Source of the DNA: Costus lasius
Lineage: Eukaryota; Streptophyta; Magnoliopsida; Zingiberales; Costaceae
Length of the DNA stretch: 64,000 nt
NCBI GenBank assembly: GCA_027563935.2
Contig: CM050453.2
Location: forward strand, 14,598,611 to 14,662,610
Direction of reading: 5' to 3'
Shown piece by piece: positions 42,824-53,678 of the stretch (within the stretch, counting starts at the first letter, position 1; every line of letters begins with the position of its first letter). The notes beneath the pieces were generated by a model, which saw only the letters and a list, made by a program, of their open reading frames with translations, did not search any database and was not told the origin of the DNA. Position numbers and translations under genes: made by a program.

Positions 42824-43256
42824 AAATGTCCTAAGCTGCGTAGAATTTTCATATGGGTCCCTTAATTTGGACCTAATAATATTTTTTAAAAAAAATAAAA
42901 AAAATATTGTATATCTTGTAAACTATCCAATGGTATCAATAGTGGGGTATTTTAGATCTTGTATACGTATAAAATATCCTATACAAAAATTAATTTGTAA
43001 TACAATAAATAGTATTTTATCTTATATGTGATCTTGTATATGATATTTTATACGTATACAATATCTAAAATACGTATATGAAAATGTCCTATTTCTTCCC
43101 CTTCTACAAGTTGTTGCAGCGGGGCACGGGCGAAAACGCAGCCCTGCACATCCTCAAGTTTTTCATCACCCTAATGGTCATCCCTTTCGGTGTGCTCAGT
43201 GGCCCAAAAACCAGGGCCAGCTTCTCACTGTGAACCTCAACTACCACTCCCTTCCC
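42824..43256. other. AT-rich spacer with inverted GTATACGTATA motifs
   Basis: 42950-43075 carries inverted copies of an ATCTTGTATACGTATAAAATATC-like unit. No gene. Confidence 0.4.
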
Positions 43257-45133
43257 TTACTCTCCCTCATCCTCCACACCATCCAATTCCGAGCCATTAC
43301 CACCGCCAACATACCCCTTCTCTCTCATCTTCCCCTCCAACTCCCTCAACAGCTCCATCGCCTCCCCTTGCCTTGCACCAGCCGGCGATACCTCCCCTGC
43401 GAAGAACACGTAAGCAACGTTTTTGATCTCAACCCAGCTGCAAGCGGGATCCTTTATGATCCCTCGCTTGCTCATCTCCGTCTGAATCCTCGTCGCACCT
43501 TCTAACATACTGTTTCCTTAAAAGAACATAATAACAGAGGGATGGGATTAATAATCCCCAGGGAAAAGAAAATTAATCCCCATATTGGGATAGAGGGATC
43601 ACGTGCTCCACGTGAGATTCATGTGTATCTAGATGCAACCTGGCGAACGTCCGAAGCGTGATCCTCTTCCCTCGTCGCCTCCATGGAAGATCCCCTCGCC
43701 CCTTGCCCCACAATGCCCTTTCTTGGGAACTGACGGCTCCATCACACTCGACTGGATCCGCCACCTCACGGATCTCCTATTCCGGTGGTGGTGGCGGACG
43801 ACTCTAGGAAGGAGGGAGACGATGACGAGGGGGCGGCGACTCCAAGGAGCGGAGGGGGGCGGCCGTCTCCAGTGGAAGGGCGACGAGGGGGTGAACTGCT
43901 TCGGAAGGGAGGGAGGGGCAGAGCTCGGCGACTGCCACAGATGGGAGGGAGAGGGGCGGCGAACGGCTTCGGAAGGGAGGAATGGAGACGCGAGCACGCG
44001 AGCTGCGGAAGAGATAGGAGGGCGAGGGCTGGACGGCGAGCAACAGCTCCGGAAGAGATAGGAGGGCGAGGGCGGGCTCCGAAAGGGAGGGAGGGGGCAA
44101 AACACGGCGACTGCACGGGATGGGAGGGAAGGAGGCGGCGGATGGCTCAGGAAGGGAGGGGCGCTGGAATGCACACTGCTGGAACGCGCGGGCTCCGGAA
44201 GGGAGGAAGGGGCAGAGCGTGCACGGATGGGAGGAGGGGAGGGCCGGCGGACAGCTCTGGAAGAGAGGAATTGCTCCAGCAGAACGGCGACGAGAGGCAG
44301 ATGCATGGGACGACGACGAGGGGCAGGTGAGTGGGTCGACGACAAGGGCGGATTTTGTTCCGCCGAGTTATCCGCTCGATTTCGAAGGAAGAGAAAACAA
44401 GGGATAGAAATTGATTTTTAGCACCTCTGATTTTCCTTCCTTTCATATATCCCTTTATCGAAACAAGGATAAAGTACTAATTCATCCTTTCCATCCGTAT
44501 ATCCCTTCAAGGAAACGGACTGTAACTGACCCGCTGCTTTGTAGGCGTTCGACATAGCGACGTATGCGCCTGCTACGTTTTGCTTGAACTCCGCAAGCCT
44601 CTTACCTGCTTCCATGGCGATGTCTAACCGCTGGTGCGTCCTGGAAGCTGACAGCAGGGAACTCCACAGCATGATAGCATCATCGCTTTCGGCTTTCACT
44701 TGTTTGGAGAGCTCATGAGCTTCGTCGAGACGGCCTGCACGGCCGAGCATGTCAACGACACTCGCGTAGTGCTTTGCGCTCGGTGCAATGCCGTGTTTGT
44801 CTTCCATCGAGTACAGGTGCTGAAGGCCAGCGTCCACGAGGCCACAGTGGTTACAAGCATGGAGAAGGCCGAGGAGGGTGATGCTGTTGGGCTTTATTCC
44901 TCGAGCAATCATTTCGTCGAACAGTTCCAGTGCGTGGACCCCGAGCCCGTATTTTGCAGCAGTATGATCATGGAGGTGTATGGCACGAAAGAAGGATTTT
45001 CTATGTGATTGAACACCTTTTTAGAAAATTCCGCATGGATGCATTTGGAGTACATGTCGATCAACGCACCCGCAATAACCTCATTTGAAGCGCATCCACG
45101 CCGGATAACGGACGCATGTGCCGATCGTCCCAA
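43257..45133 (-). pseudogene. Pentatricopeptide-repeat (PLS, E-type) gene, split and frameshifted
   Basis: Three pieces in order on the minus strand. 45133-44909 has a PPR motif around NEVIAGALIDMYSKC. 44912-44519 has GIKPNSITLLGLLHACNHCG, VDMLGRAGRLDEA, and an E-motif start AYVAMSNAYKAAGQ. After a 1-kb insertion, 43508-43257 gives IQTEMSKRGIIKDPACSWVE. Such proteins bind organelle RNA, often for C-to-U editing. Lesions: a frameshift near 44910-44960, the insertion 43512-44518, and loss of upstream repeats at 45133. No DYW domain is seen. Confidence 0.8.
43512..44518. mobile_element. One-kb TIR-type insertion in the PPR gene
   Basis: PPR coding similarity stops at 44519 and resumes at 43511. 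The ends (CTGTTTCCTT on the left, AAGGAAACGGACT on the right) are inverted relatives of TCTGTTTCCTTGG, also seen at 50683. ACT occurs at both junctions, compatible with a 3-bp target duplication. The centre (43630-44400) is GC- and purine-rich with imperfect GGAAGGGAGG-type repeats, which create long spurious ORFs on both strands. No transposase recognised. Confidence 0.65.
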
Positions 45134-45607
45134 ACCTAGGGCCTTTTTGATTCAGCTGGTTGAAACAGAGCTGGTTAAATAAGTATTTTATTGTTTGGAT
45201 AAAGCAGCTTGTAACTTGTCAAAATATGTTAAAATTAATTTTGACCAATCAAAATTATTTTTTAGCCTTTAAACCAGCTTCGTCCTCCCTAATCCAGTGT
45301 TTAATCCAACGCCGCTGAAGCTTCGTCTCTAATACAACGCCGCCGAAGCTTCGTCCAAGCGAGGACGAAGCTCGATTACTCCAAGCGCCAAGGTCCTCTA
45401 CTCGAGCTGCTTCGTCCAAGCACCACCGGGCTGGGAAGGGAAGCGACCAGCTTCGAGGAAGGAGGGAGGCGAGCGTGTGGCGCTAGGGCTGGCGAAGGGA
45501 GGCGGCCAACTTCGAGGAAGGATGGAGGTGAGCGGGCAAAGGGAGGCGACCGGTTTTAAGGAAGGAAGGAGGCAAGCGGGCGGCGCTAGGGCTGGCGAAG
45601 GGAGGCG
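45134..45607. repeat. Repeat-derived spacer next to the PPR relic
   Basis: Begins where PPR similarity ends (GGGCCTTTTTGATTCAGCTGG, a transposon-end-like string). 45330-45607 has imperfect tandem GGAAGGGAGGCGGCC-type units with CTTCGTCC motifs, which recur at 51240-51420. No gene. Confidence 0.4.
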
Positions 45608-48493
45608 GCTGATAGATCCCGAAAGTGCACGGTCTATCGAAGTAGTAAATAATATCGTTCCCACAGGGACAAGGTGTCAAGTACCGACCTTTAGTATCAT
45701 TGAAAGCTAGATGGTTCAAACTCGGAATTAAAGAACTGCATTAAAACTAAACTATCCAATCAAGAAGTCGATGACTAACCGGGAAAATACAATTTCAAGA
45801 AGTGTTCGGAACTTCATATTTTACCACGTTGAATGCTTTATATGCAAAATATTTAATCAAATTGAATTAGAAAACGGATCTCCTTCTCTCGAAGCACAAT
45901 CCGACAGTAAATAACTTAAGGCGATATCTCCTAGGGTACGAATTACCTTCTCTCGAAGCGTAATCCAGTGTCTAGCATAAGCTAATCTTCTACTCTCGTA
46001 GCAAAATTAACCTAAGAGACCCATTAGGTTCTATGAAAGACCGTAAATCCTCGTGTGACAACGAACGACTCTCGTAATTCTAGTCACAAGTTTAAATGAG
46101 CACGATCGAGTGTTACGATTCACCTCTCGGTACTTCTCGTAACACTTAACACATATAAATGTTTGGCCACAACATAAATACGCAATAAGTGCAACTCATT
46201 TAAATAAGTCAAATTACTTAAAATAACACTGAGATTCATAATAATGTTTTACATGTGGAAATATGTTCAACGGGCTACGCCCAAGCTCCGAACTAGGGTT
46301 TTACGCTAAGAAACACATAGTTACTCAATGAAAACACAAGAAAATATAACCAAAAGTTAGGGAAATTACAGAACAAGGGTAGGAGACGACGAATCTTCAA
46401 TCCTCTCTCGAAAGCCCCAAAGAATCCGGTTGAATCAAGCCCTCGAATGCAAAAGTCGCCCAACTTTCGCCCTAGTCGCGTTCCTTCAAAGTTCGAACTC
46501 TGTAACCGCCCGAAATTCTCGATCTTATACTTCTTTCGAAAGCTTGTGCGCTTAGGAAGATGAATTGGGAGTTTCCCCCAATTTCCTGGCATCTGGAGCA
46601 TCCGATTTGATGAAAAACGGACGAAAGGTCGCGATCTGCGAAAGCGATCACGGGCGTGATCGCCGTCACGGCCAGGCCGTCATGCATTCTCAAACCTGCA
46701 ACGAAGAGATCACGGCCGTGATGATCGACACGGGCATGCCGTGATGAGCCCGAAAAATCCAAGAATTCTTGTCATGCCCGTGATGCGTCCGGTGATGAGA
46801 TTGGCTGACTTTCGGTGAGATGGTCATCACGGCCGTGATAGAGAACATGGGTAGGTCGTGATGGCTGCACTGGCAGGTGAACACACCCGTTCTCTGGGCC
46901 ATGACGTGTGCGCTGATACAAAGTGTCGATGCCGATCTGATTACGGCCGTGATGAGCATCCATAACTTCAAAATTTTCCAAAAATTTCCTGTATGATGCT
47001 CGCAATGTCTTGAACCTTTCCATAACTTCAAATATTCAAAATATTATCAAAAATAGAGGGAAATAACCTGTATGTCATAAACAATTGAAAAATAGTGAAG
47101 ATTCTGAACTGAATGGAAAAAGATTCATAATAATATCATATAAGCAAGACTTAAGCCTAAAAAGATCGTATGAATGGTACTTTAAATCATATCAAAATAG
47201 CACTCATCAAAATATCACAGACTTAAAATCTTGCTTGTCCTCAAGCAATTAAACTAGCTAGAAACCAAATGGTAATGAAAGAAAGATGTTCTAAAGCTAA
47301 AGCACTTACTAATATAAAAACCATTACACTTAACCTTCAACCTTAGAAGACAATTGAGATACAATTAATACTGAAAATAGAAATCAATTCGCTAGGTTAT
47401 ACCTCGGCATCTAAAAAAGGATTAAGCACTATTTATACTAAAACTAAACATTATCATCAATTCCTTCTAAACTCACCAAACTAATCAGAATTCACCAAGA
47501 TGTATTTTTTTTCTAAACTTAGAATCATGAATTATCATCAGTTGGCTCAAGCTACTTCTCTTAATATGTTTTCAACCTTGTTACACGAAAGACAATCATT
47601 TGTGATGAATGCACCCCCGGTACTTAGTTGGAAAATAGATTCAGAGTGTGTACATCACATAATGAACACAAACTCATTTCTTCATACCTAATCAAAGTTA
47701 GAAGAAAGTGGAGTTGTTCACCCTTACCAAACCCCTTCTTTTTCACATGACTCAACTTATTCTCTTTTTGTGGTTTTATTTTTTTTTCTCGACAGTGCCA
47801 AGTTGGATGAAACCTTTGGAGTCATCTTCACTTAGGTACCACTGCCCCTTTTTATTTCCCAAATTTGTTTTTTTTTACATCCTTGGTATCTCCTTCTTAG
47901 ATGGTTCACTGAAAGGAATTCAATAAATAAAATAAAGTCATAGTATATAATTGTGCTGTAAAACTAGATCAGAAGAAAAGTTTACCTAGTGAATATCATT
48001 CATGCTACAATATCATTCATGCTCAATTATAATCTAAAGGCAAGGTAGCTGTGTAAAAGTAGACATGATTTGAAGCACTTTAACCAAAGAATAAACATAT
48101 TTTCATGCCACAATGGTAACTCTGACTAGCTGAATTACTCAGACAAATAGAGATAACATAAGCATCACAGACTTAGGATTGGGCACAGGTGTGCAAAAGA
48201 TAAGCATGAAAAACATCTATGAAACTCAGTGTGTATGAAACATCACATAACATAGCACTAACACATGAAAAACCAAAGTCTTAAAAGGAACAGTACATGA
48301 TTACTGACTAACACATACTAAGAGGGAAACCCTCTACCCACGACAAAAGAACTGCATAGTCTCCGATGCAGTCAAAAGTACAGAATAACATTGCAAAGTA
48401 AGCAACTTACTAAATATTAACCAAGTCATATGAGATGTATTACCTGAGTGGGTTGAAGTAGCAGCTATGTTAGAAGAATTACCAATTCCAAGA
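45608..48493. repeat. LTR-like and retroelement-derived block, copy B
   Basis: Opens with TGATAGATCCCGAAAGTGCAC and GTTCCCACAGGGAC, a form common at the start of some plant Ty3 LTRs (from memory). From 45928 on it matches 8471-11040. The palindrome cluster is at 46630-46960 and is one unit shorter than in copy A. The right LTR border and a target duplication were not found. Confidence 0.55.
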
Positions 48494-49370
48494 GCCTATT
48501 TAATCATTTCCTAAACAGTTTCAGCAGTAAGTGTTTCAGATGTAGCATTTGAATTGGTGACTGTTGCTGCTGATGTATATGAGCTCATTTTTTTGTTGCG
48601 CATGTTTCTAGAAGATGGTTTTGGGCGATTGTTGACTGTGTGACTATTTTTCTTACAGTAGGTACACTGTGATTGATTCATGGTATAATTGCGAGCTACG
48701 TGACCATTCTTCTTGCATTTCTAACATTGTACCTTTGACATATCTCTAGAATTTGCTACTATAACCAATGAGTCATTTGGCTTACTTACAGACATTTTTC
48801 TTGTCTCTTCAGTTATTAGTTCAGAAAGTGCAGCATCGACAGAAGGTAATGGAGATCTATAAAGAATCGCAATACGAATAGTTTCAAAAGAATCCTCCAA
48901 TGCCATAAGAAGTTGAACTAGACGACCTTCCTCTCTATACTTGTAATAGAGCTCAGCATCCACTGTCCATTTGGGTTCCATGAAAGCAAGTTGATCCCAA
49001 ATAATAGATATATTAGTATAAAATTCAGAAACAGATTGTCCTGGTTGTTGTTTAATATTTTGAATATCAATCTCAAGTTTATATCGAAGAGCAAAATTGG
49101 TTTAATTATACCTTGTGGCAAGAAAATTTCATATCTCTCTTGTTGTGTTAAACTTGTTGAATTACATACTAATAGAGGGACTTACAGTGCTGGCAATCCA
49201 AGTAGTAATTTTGTTGTTGTTGATTTTCCATTCTTTAAATTTATCTATATCAATAGGACATTTGCAGTCATCAGTAACATATTTCCATAATCCACATCTC
49301 TTTAAAAAGGTTCGCATAAGATAAGACCACTGACTGCAATTAGATCTATCTAATTTAATGTTGATCAGTA
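48440..49370 (-). pseudogene. Copia-type gag fragment, broken
   Basis: The minus-strand translation gives LDRSNCSQWSYLMRTFLKRC, then GLWKYVTDDCKCP, QLAFMEPKW, and the gag_2/UBN2-like LMALEDSFETIR. It continues into two zinc-knuckle-like clusters (CKKNGHVARN and CTYCKKNSHTV). Several in-frame stops (near 49090-49170 and at 48720-48722) and a missing Cys show decay. Similarity to gag fades near 48440 and no integrase or RT follows. It lies downstream of the LTR and primer site at 51038-51166, so both probably belong to one element. Confidence 0.65.
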
Positions 49371-50682
49371 GTATTTCTTGCCGTTATGTTAAATACTATA
49401 TATCTTTATATCACTCTTTTATAGGTTAACTTAAGTGGTAAAAGGCCCAAGGCGTTATCCACTCAAGCCTTAAAGAATAATATGTAAATATATAGTATTA
49501 AACCATATATGAAGAAGAACAATGTCAACTAAAATCACAAAACTGAGATGCGACTTTTGTGCAGGCAATCGAATTGAAGATGATGGCAATGTCTTCACTG
49601 AAAATATAATTGGATGGAAATCAATTTTGACCAGTCAAAATTGAATTCCACCAATCTTTCATAAAGGCTGAGATAAACAATTTTGGATTCTGAAATTAGG
49701 TCAAAATTGGAGTTGACCAAATTGAGAGGAGTGTTTGCTCTTCTTGCTTTTTCTTGTAAATTGAAGAGGACGAAGTGTCCTGGATTTCGAGGGCAGGGGC
49801 AGATGTGTCATGATCGACAGCGAACGCTGTGGATTGATAGCGAGCGGCGTTGACAGGCGGCCACGACGTCGTTGCCAGAAGAAAAGGCGGTGGCAGAATT
49901 CGGACTGATGAACAGCAGATTCAGCCGCTGAATGATCAGCGACTTTTCGAGCAAACGATTTTGACGCTGAAGATTTCGTCCAAGACGAAATCGGATGATT
50001 GAAAAAAGAAATTGATTTCTTCAGGACAGACGAAATCAAGGCGGCGCTGGCGTTGGCGCATGGGTCGGCAGATTTTCTGGTGGATTTGGATCTTATCGAA
50101 GAACTCAGAGAGGTGGGCGGAGAAGCCTAGGGCGTTGACGACGACTGAATCTGGCGGCAAGGTTTAACGTCACAATCGGAAATAATCTATGACGCAGAGG
50201 GAGAGCCGGATGACTGAATCTGGAGGGAAAGAACCGTCGATGTTGAAGATGTCGTGGCCAAGGAAGATGCGGACGGCCCACGAACGGCTAAAAGCGTTGC
50301 CGACCACGAACGGGCACAGCAGACGCGGAAGAACTCGAGGAAGAAGATACGAAAAAATCCGTGGGATTATCTGTTGCAGAGATGGCAGGATTTGCTTAAG
50401 CGGACGAATCAGAATGTTACTGGCGACGTCGGACGAGTCAGCGTCATTAGGCGGATGAATCAGGACGCTGAGCTAATTGCCTCTTCTTTCGAGCAAAGCA
50501 ACGGACGCAGAAGGTGTCACTAGCAAGGAAGCATAGAAGATGTCACGCTCGCAGATCAAAGACGGAGCCACGTCCTGGATGAAGCCGCTCGAGTACGTCT
50601 GAACCAGAGACGATGGAATGAAATAGAGACTCAGCAATCTGAGATAGTTGCCGCAAGCAAAGTCCGTGGATAAAACCCTAAT
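49371..50682 (-). mobile_element. Leader/internal region of the copia-type element
   Basis: Lies between the gag fragment and the LTR on the minus strand. ORFs up to 112 codons occur on both strands but none resembles a known domain. A MITE interrupts it at 50683-51005. Confidence 0.35.
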
Positions 50683-51005
50683 GGTCTGTTTCCTTGGGAG
50701 GAAAACTAGAGGGAAAAGAAAGAAAAATAAGTTTTCTATTGTTTCCTTGGGCGGAAGGAAAAATTTGAGTGGAAAAATAGATAGAAAATTTTGTAACTTT
50801 TCCTCCAAAACTTTTCCGCCCGAATCGGACGAAAAAGTTGGAGAAAACACAACGCCACTTCGCCCGACCTTCAAAATTAATTTTCCTTCCACTTTTCTTT
50901 CCTTCCAAGGAAACAGGATATTAATTTTTTTATCATTCCCTAGAGTTTTCTTTCCTTATAGTTTTTCATTCCTTACAATTTTCCTCCCTCCAAGAAAACA
51001 GAGGG
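50683..51005. mobile_element. MITE (323 bp) with GGTCTGTTTCCTTGG ends
   Basis: The left end GGTCTGTTTCCTTGGGAGG and right end CCTCCAAGAAAACAGAGGG are imperfect inverted repeats. TAAT precedes (50679-50682) and follows (51006-51009). Inside are further TTTCCTTGG/CCAAGGAAA units. It is nested in the copia leader. Similar ends flank the PPR insertion, suggesting one family. Confidence 0.6.
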
Positions 51006-51037
51006 TAATCGACGAGAGAAAAAGAGCTGCTATAAAA

Positions 51038-51054
51038 CCCTATCTTTGATACCA
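51038..51054 (-). promoter_or_regulatory. Retrotransposon primer-binding site (tRNA-Met type)
   Basis: The minus strand reads TGGTATCAAAGATAGGG immediately inside the LTR. Its first 8 bases fit the initiator tRNA-Met 3' end used by most plant copia elements. Confidence 0.6.
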
Positions 51055-51166
51055 TATTAACATAAAAATTATATTTTTATTAACTTGTTAATATGTTTAC
51101 AATCATACCTATATATACAGGTATCTTAGTCTATATTTAGTATAGAATATTAATATTAATATTAAC
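51055..51166 (-). mobile_element. Very short copia LTR (112 bp)
   Basis: The minus strand starts TGTTAATATTAATATTAATA, has a TATATATA box in CCTGTATATATAGG, and ends next to the primer-binding site. The expected CA tip has mutated to TA. Its length is in the TRIM/TR-GAG size range. The partner LTR was not found in the window. Confidence 0.55.
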
Positions 51167-52766
51167 AGATTTAAGAGGTTTTGAAGCAAACAGTTTGATT
51201 TGTCCTTAAAAGGAGTGGGTTTAAACAGAATGAGTAGTCCCTCTCTTGGACGAACAAGCTCGACAACATGCAGCTACTTGGCTGCTTGACAGCGTCGATT
51301 GCTTGGACGAAGAAGAAGATGGCGGCATCCACAATTGTACAAAGCTTATCAGCGACGTCCGTCGCATGGACGAAGCTGGCGGCGGCGTCCCTAGCTAGGA
51401 CGAAGCTTCTCGGACATCACTTGGACGCAACTGTTCGGAGGTGTCCCTTGGATGAGACTGATATTCAGAGATTTGATGCGAGGTCTATTCTTTTGCTCGG
51501 CAACCTATTCCTCTGCTTGGCATCCATCGCTTTGATGCGAGATCTTTAGAGATTTGATGCTGGTGATAAATTTTAATAGCCTCTTAGAATTTTGATGCAT
51601 GATATTTAAGGATTTGATGCCAAATAGTTTAGGATGTGATGCTATCTTATATTAATGTCAAATATCATTTAAACAATTGAATTTGATTGTCATGCTTTCA
51701 TCGCCTCATCCATCTTCTTTTGGTGTTCCTCTCTCAGCAACGTCCTTTGATCGTGTGCTTACAAGAAATTCAAGAAGACCTCCAGCAATCAGATTGCCTT
51801 GAGTTCAATGACTTGAAATGTGTAGTAAAAATACTTTGTAATATGTATGGAATCATATTTTTTTTTTATAAAATTTAATACATTTAATTAGTCTAAAAAT
51901 TTATTTTCATTATAAATCTGTATATATTTTCAATGCATATACAAACTTCCACTTAATAATATAACAATCACTTATAAGCGGCTAACCAGCCAAAGCTATA
52001 AGCTATTTTACCCAAACAGCCTAAGATTTTTTCAACCGGTCAAACTAGCCTTGGTCAAACTAGCTCCAGCTATAAGCACCAGTTGCCCCAGATTGGCCCA
52101 AAATAGTGTGCCCCAGCTGTCGGCGGTTTACGCCCACATTATCGCATGCTCTAGTCATGTGGCGGTGCCGCCTCTGCCTCCTCTCTAATCTTGCCCAACC
52201 GTCGCTCCTACCTCTGGCATATTACCACCCCTCACTGCCTTCGTTGTTCTGCTCGCAAGAACCTTCGCACCAGTGTCTACTGCAGCTTCGATGGAGACGT
52301 TTTCTTGGACACCCAGTGGGATCTTTAGATCCTCGTTCAGTGGTATGGCAATGGGATGATCGTCAATAACAAGCCTATTGAGGCTGAACAATCTAAGGGA
52401 CAACAAGGGAGACAAGCACATTCGGAGAGGATGGTGAGCGGTAGAGGATGGCGAGGCGAGTGCGATAGGATAGTGAGAGCGACGAGGCAATTGCAAGGAG
52501 GAGACAAGCAAGATCAAGCGAAGGAGGAGACGAGCAGGATTGGGCGAGCAAAAGGAAAGATAAAGGTGAAGGGAAAAAGGTAAGTTCTATTTTTTTTATT
52601 TTTTTATCACTGAACTCAGCTAGAGGTAAAGATATGCGCCTTCAAGTAGAAGCATTCAACACGTTAAAGTGTTGCAAAGCCCCACTCCAACTTTTTGGGC
52701 TATGTGTTCTGCCCCTGCCCCCACGCGGCACACTACCAAACGGGGCCTTAATCTCTGAAAGCTAAG
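51167..52766. other. Copy B-specific spacer, no gene recognised
   Basis: Contains CTTGGACGAAG- and GATTTGATGC-type short repeats (51240-51640). A transposon-end-like string, CACTACCAAACGGGGCCTTA, lies at 52732-52751, just before the shared A/B block resumes. ORFs here are short and unrecognised. Confidence 0.4.
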
Positions 52767-53069
52767 TGAGGTTACTTACCCACATTGGTTATATGTAAAT
52801 GTACTCATTCAACAATGATAAATCAAATGCTATACTTCCCTTGCTTAAAAAGTGCATATACTTTATTATAATGCATATGAAGTAAGCAGAAATTTAGCAC
52901 AGCTACACAGAATCTCAACACCAAAACAAAATAATGCACATCGTTGTTCACATAATTGGTGCATTTCAATTTACATCATAATAAAATTTCAGTCCCAAGA
53001 AATATAAAATTAGATAACACTAGTATATCCTCCAGTCAGACATAAAATAGCGTAGACAGTCTAATAGCG

Positions 53070-53673
53070 TTAAGATTCAGAATTAATTTCAATAGAAGAA
53101 TGAGGGAACTCAATCTTACAAACAACTAATCCTGCATCACAACGAGCGCAACTATCAAGTGGCATCAGTATTACTCTAGTTGGACAGCAGCCAAATTTCT
53201 TCATTTTAGAAGCATCGTCTTTCACATTTATTCTTTCACCTTTTATGGAAAGAGAAGTCGCTGCATCATCACCAGCCTCAACTGCTTTCTTGCTAACAAT
53301 GCGGTAAATCTGAGTCCACTTCTGCAAATGCGTTGTCAACATTTTTTGATTCTAGTGCAGATGTTTCCATGAAATATAAGGATTCCCTCTCAGCAAAATC
53401 TTTGCCATCTTCAGTAGGAACAGCAACAAGGTGGCGGAGGTCTGACTTGTTCTCCATAAGCATCACGACTATGTTAGGATCAGTATGGTCTCTCAACTCC
53501 CTGAGCGAACGTGAAACATTCTCGAAGGTAGTACGTCTAGTAACATCATAAACGAGCAATGCACCTACTGCTCCTCGATAGTAAGCACTTGTGATGGCTC
53601 GATATCTGCATTGGTTAATCAGATTACAACATAAAATTTGTCTTAAACAATTTTGATTGTCTATATGTAACAA
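53070..53673 (-). pseudogene. RabA (Rab11-type) GTPase second-exon fragment, copy B, frameshifted
   Basis: Duplicate of the fragment at 13278-13710, entered from the same TGCAG acceptor. It keeps [18 protein letters not shown] and ETSALES. A 2-bp deletion near 53316 breaks the frame after AFAEV. In the following frame the normal TGA stop has changed (FGCCPTRV instead of FGCCST), so the prenylation end is lost. The first exon is missing here too. Clearly non-functional. Confidence 0.8.
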
Positions 53674-53678
53674 AGTTG

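Noticed and set aside
43629..44446. A 238-codon minus-strand ORF and overlapping plus-strand ORFs
   Set aside because: They come from purine-rich imperfect repeats inside the insertion that splits the PPR gene; low-complexity Ser/Pro/Arg or Gly/Arg/Glu translations.
45608..47250. Complete solo LTR with target duplication in copy B
   Set aside because: The left end looks like an LTR start, but neither a right end nor a matching 5-bp duplication was found.
45134..52755. One large DNA transposon bounded by GGGCCTTTTTG and CAAACGGGGCCTTA
   Set aside because: The end strings are only loosely inverted, no target duplication was found, and the interior is a mosaic of other elements.
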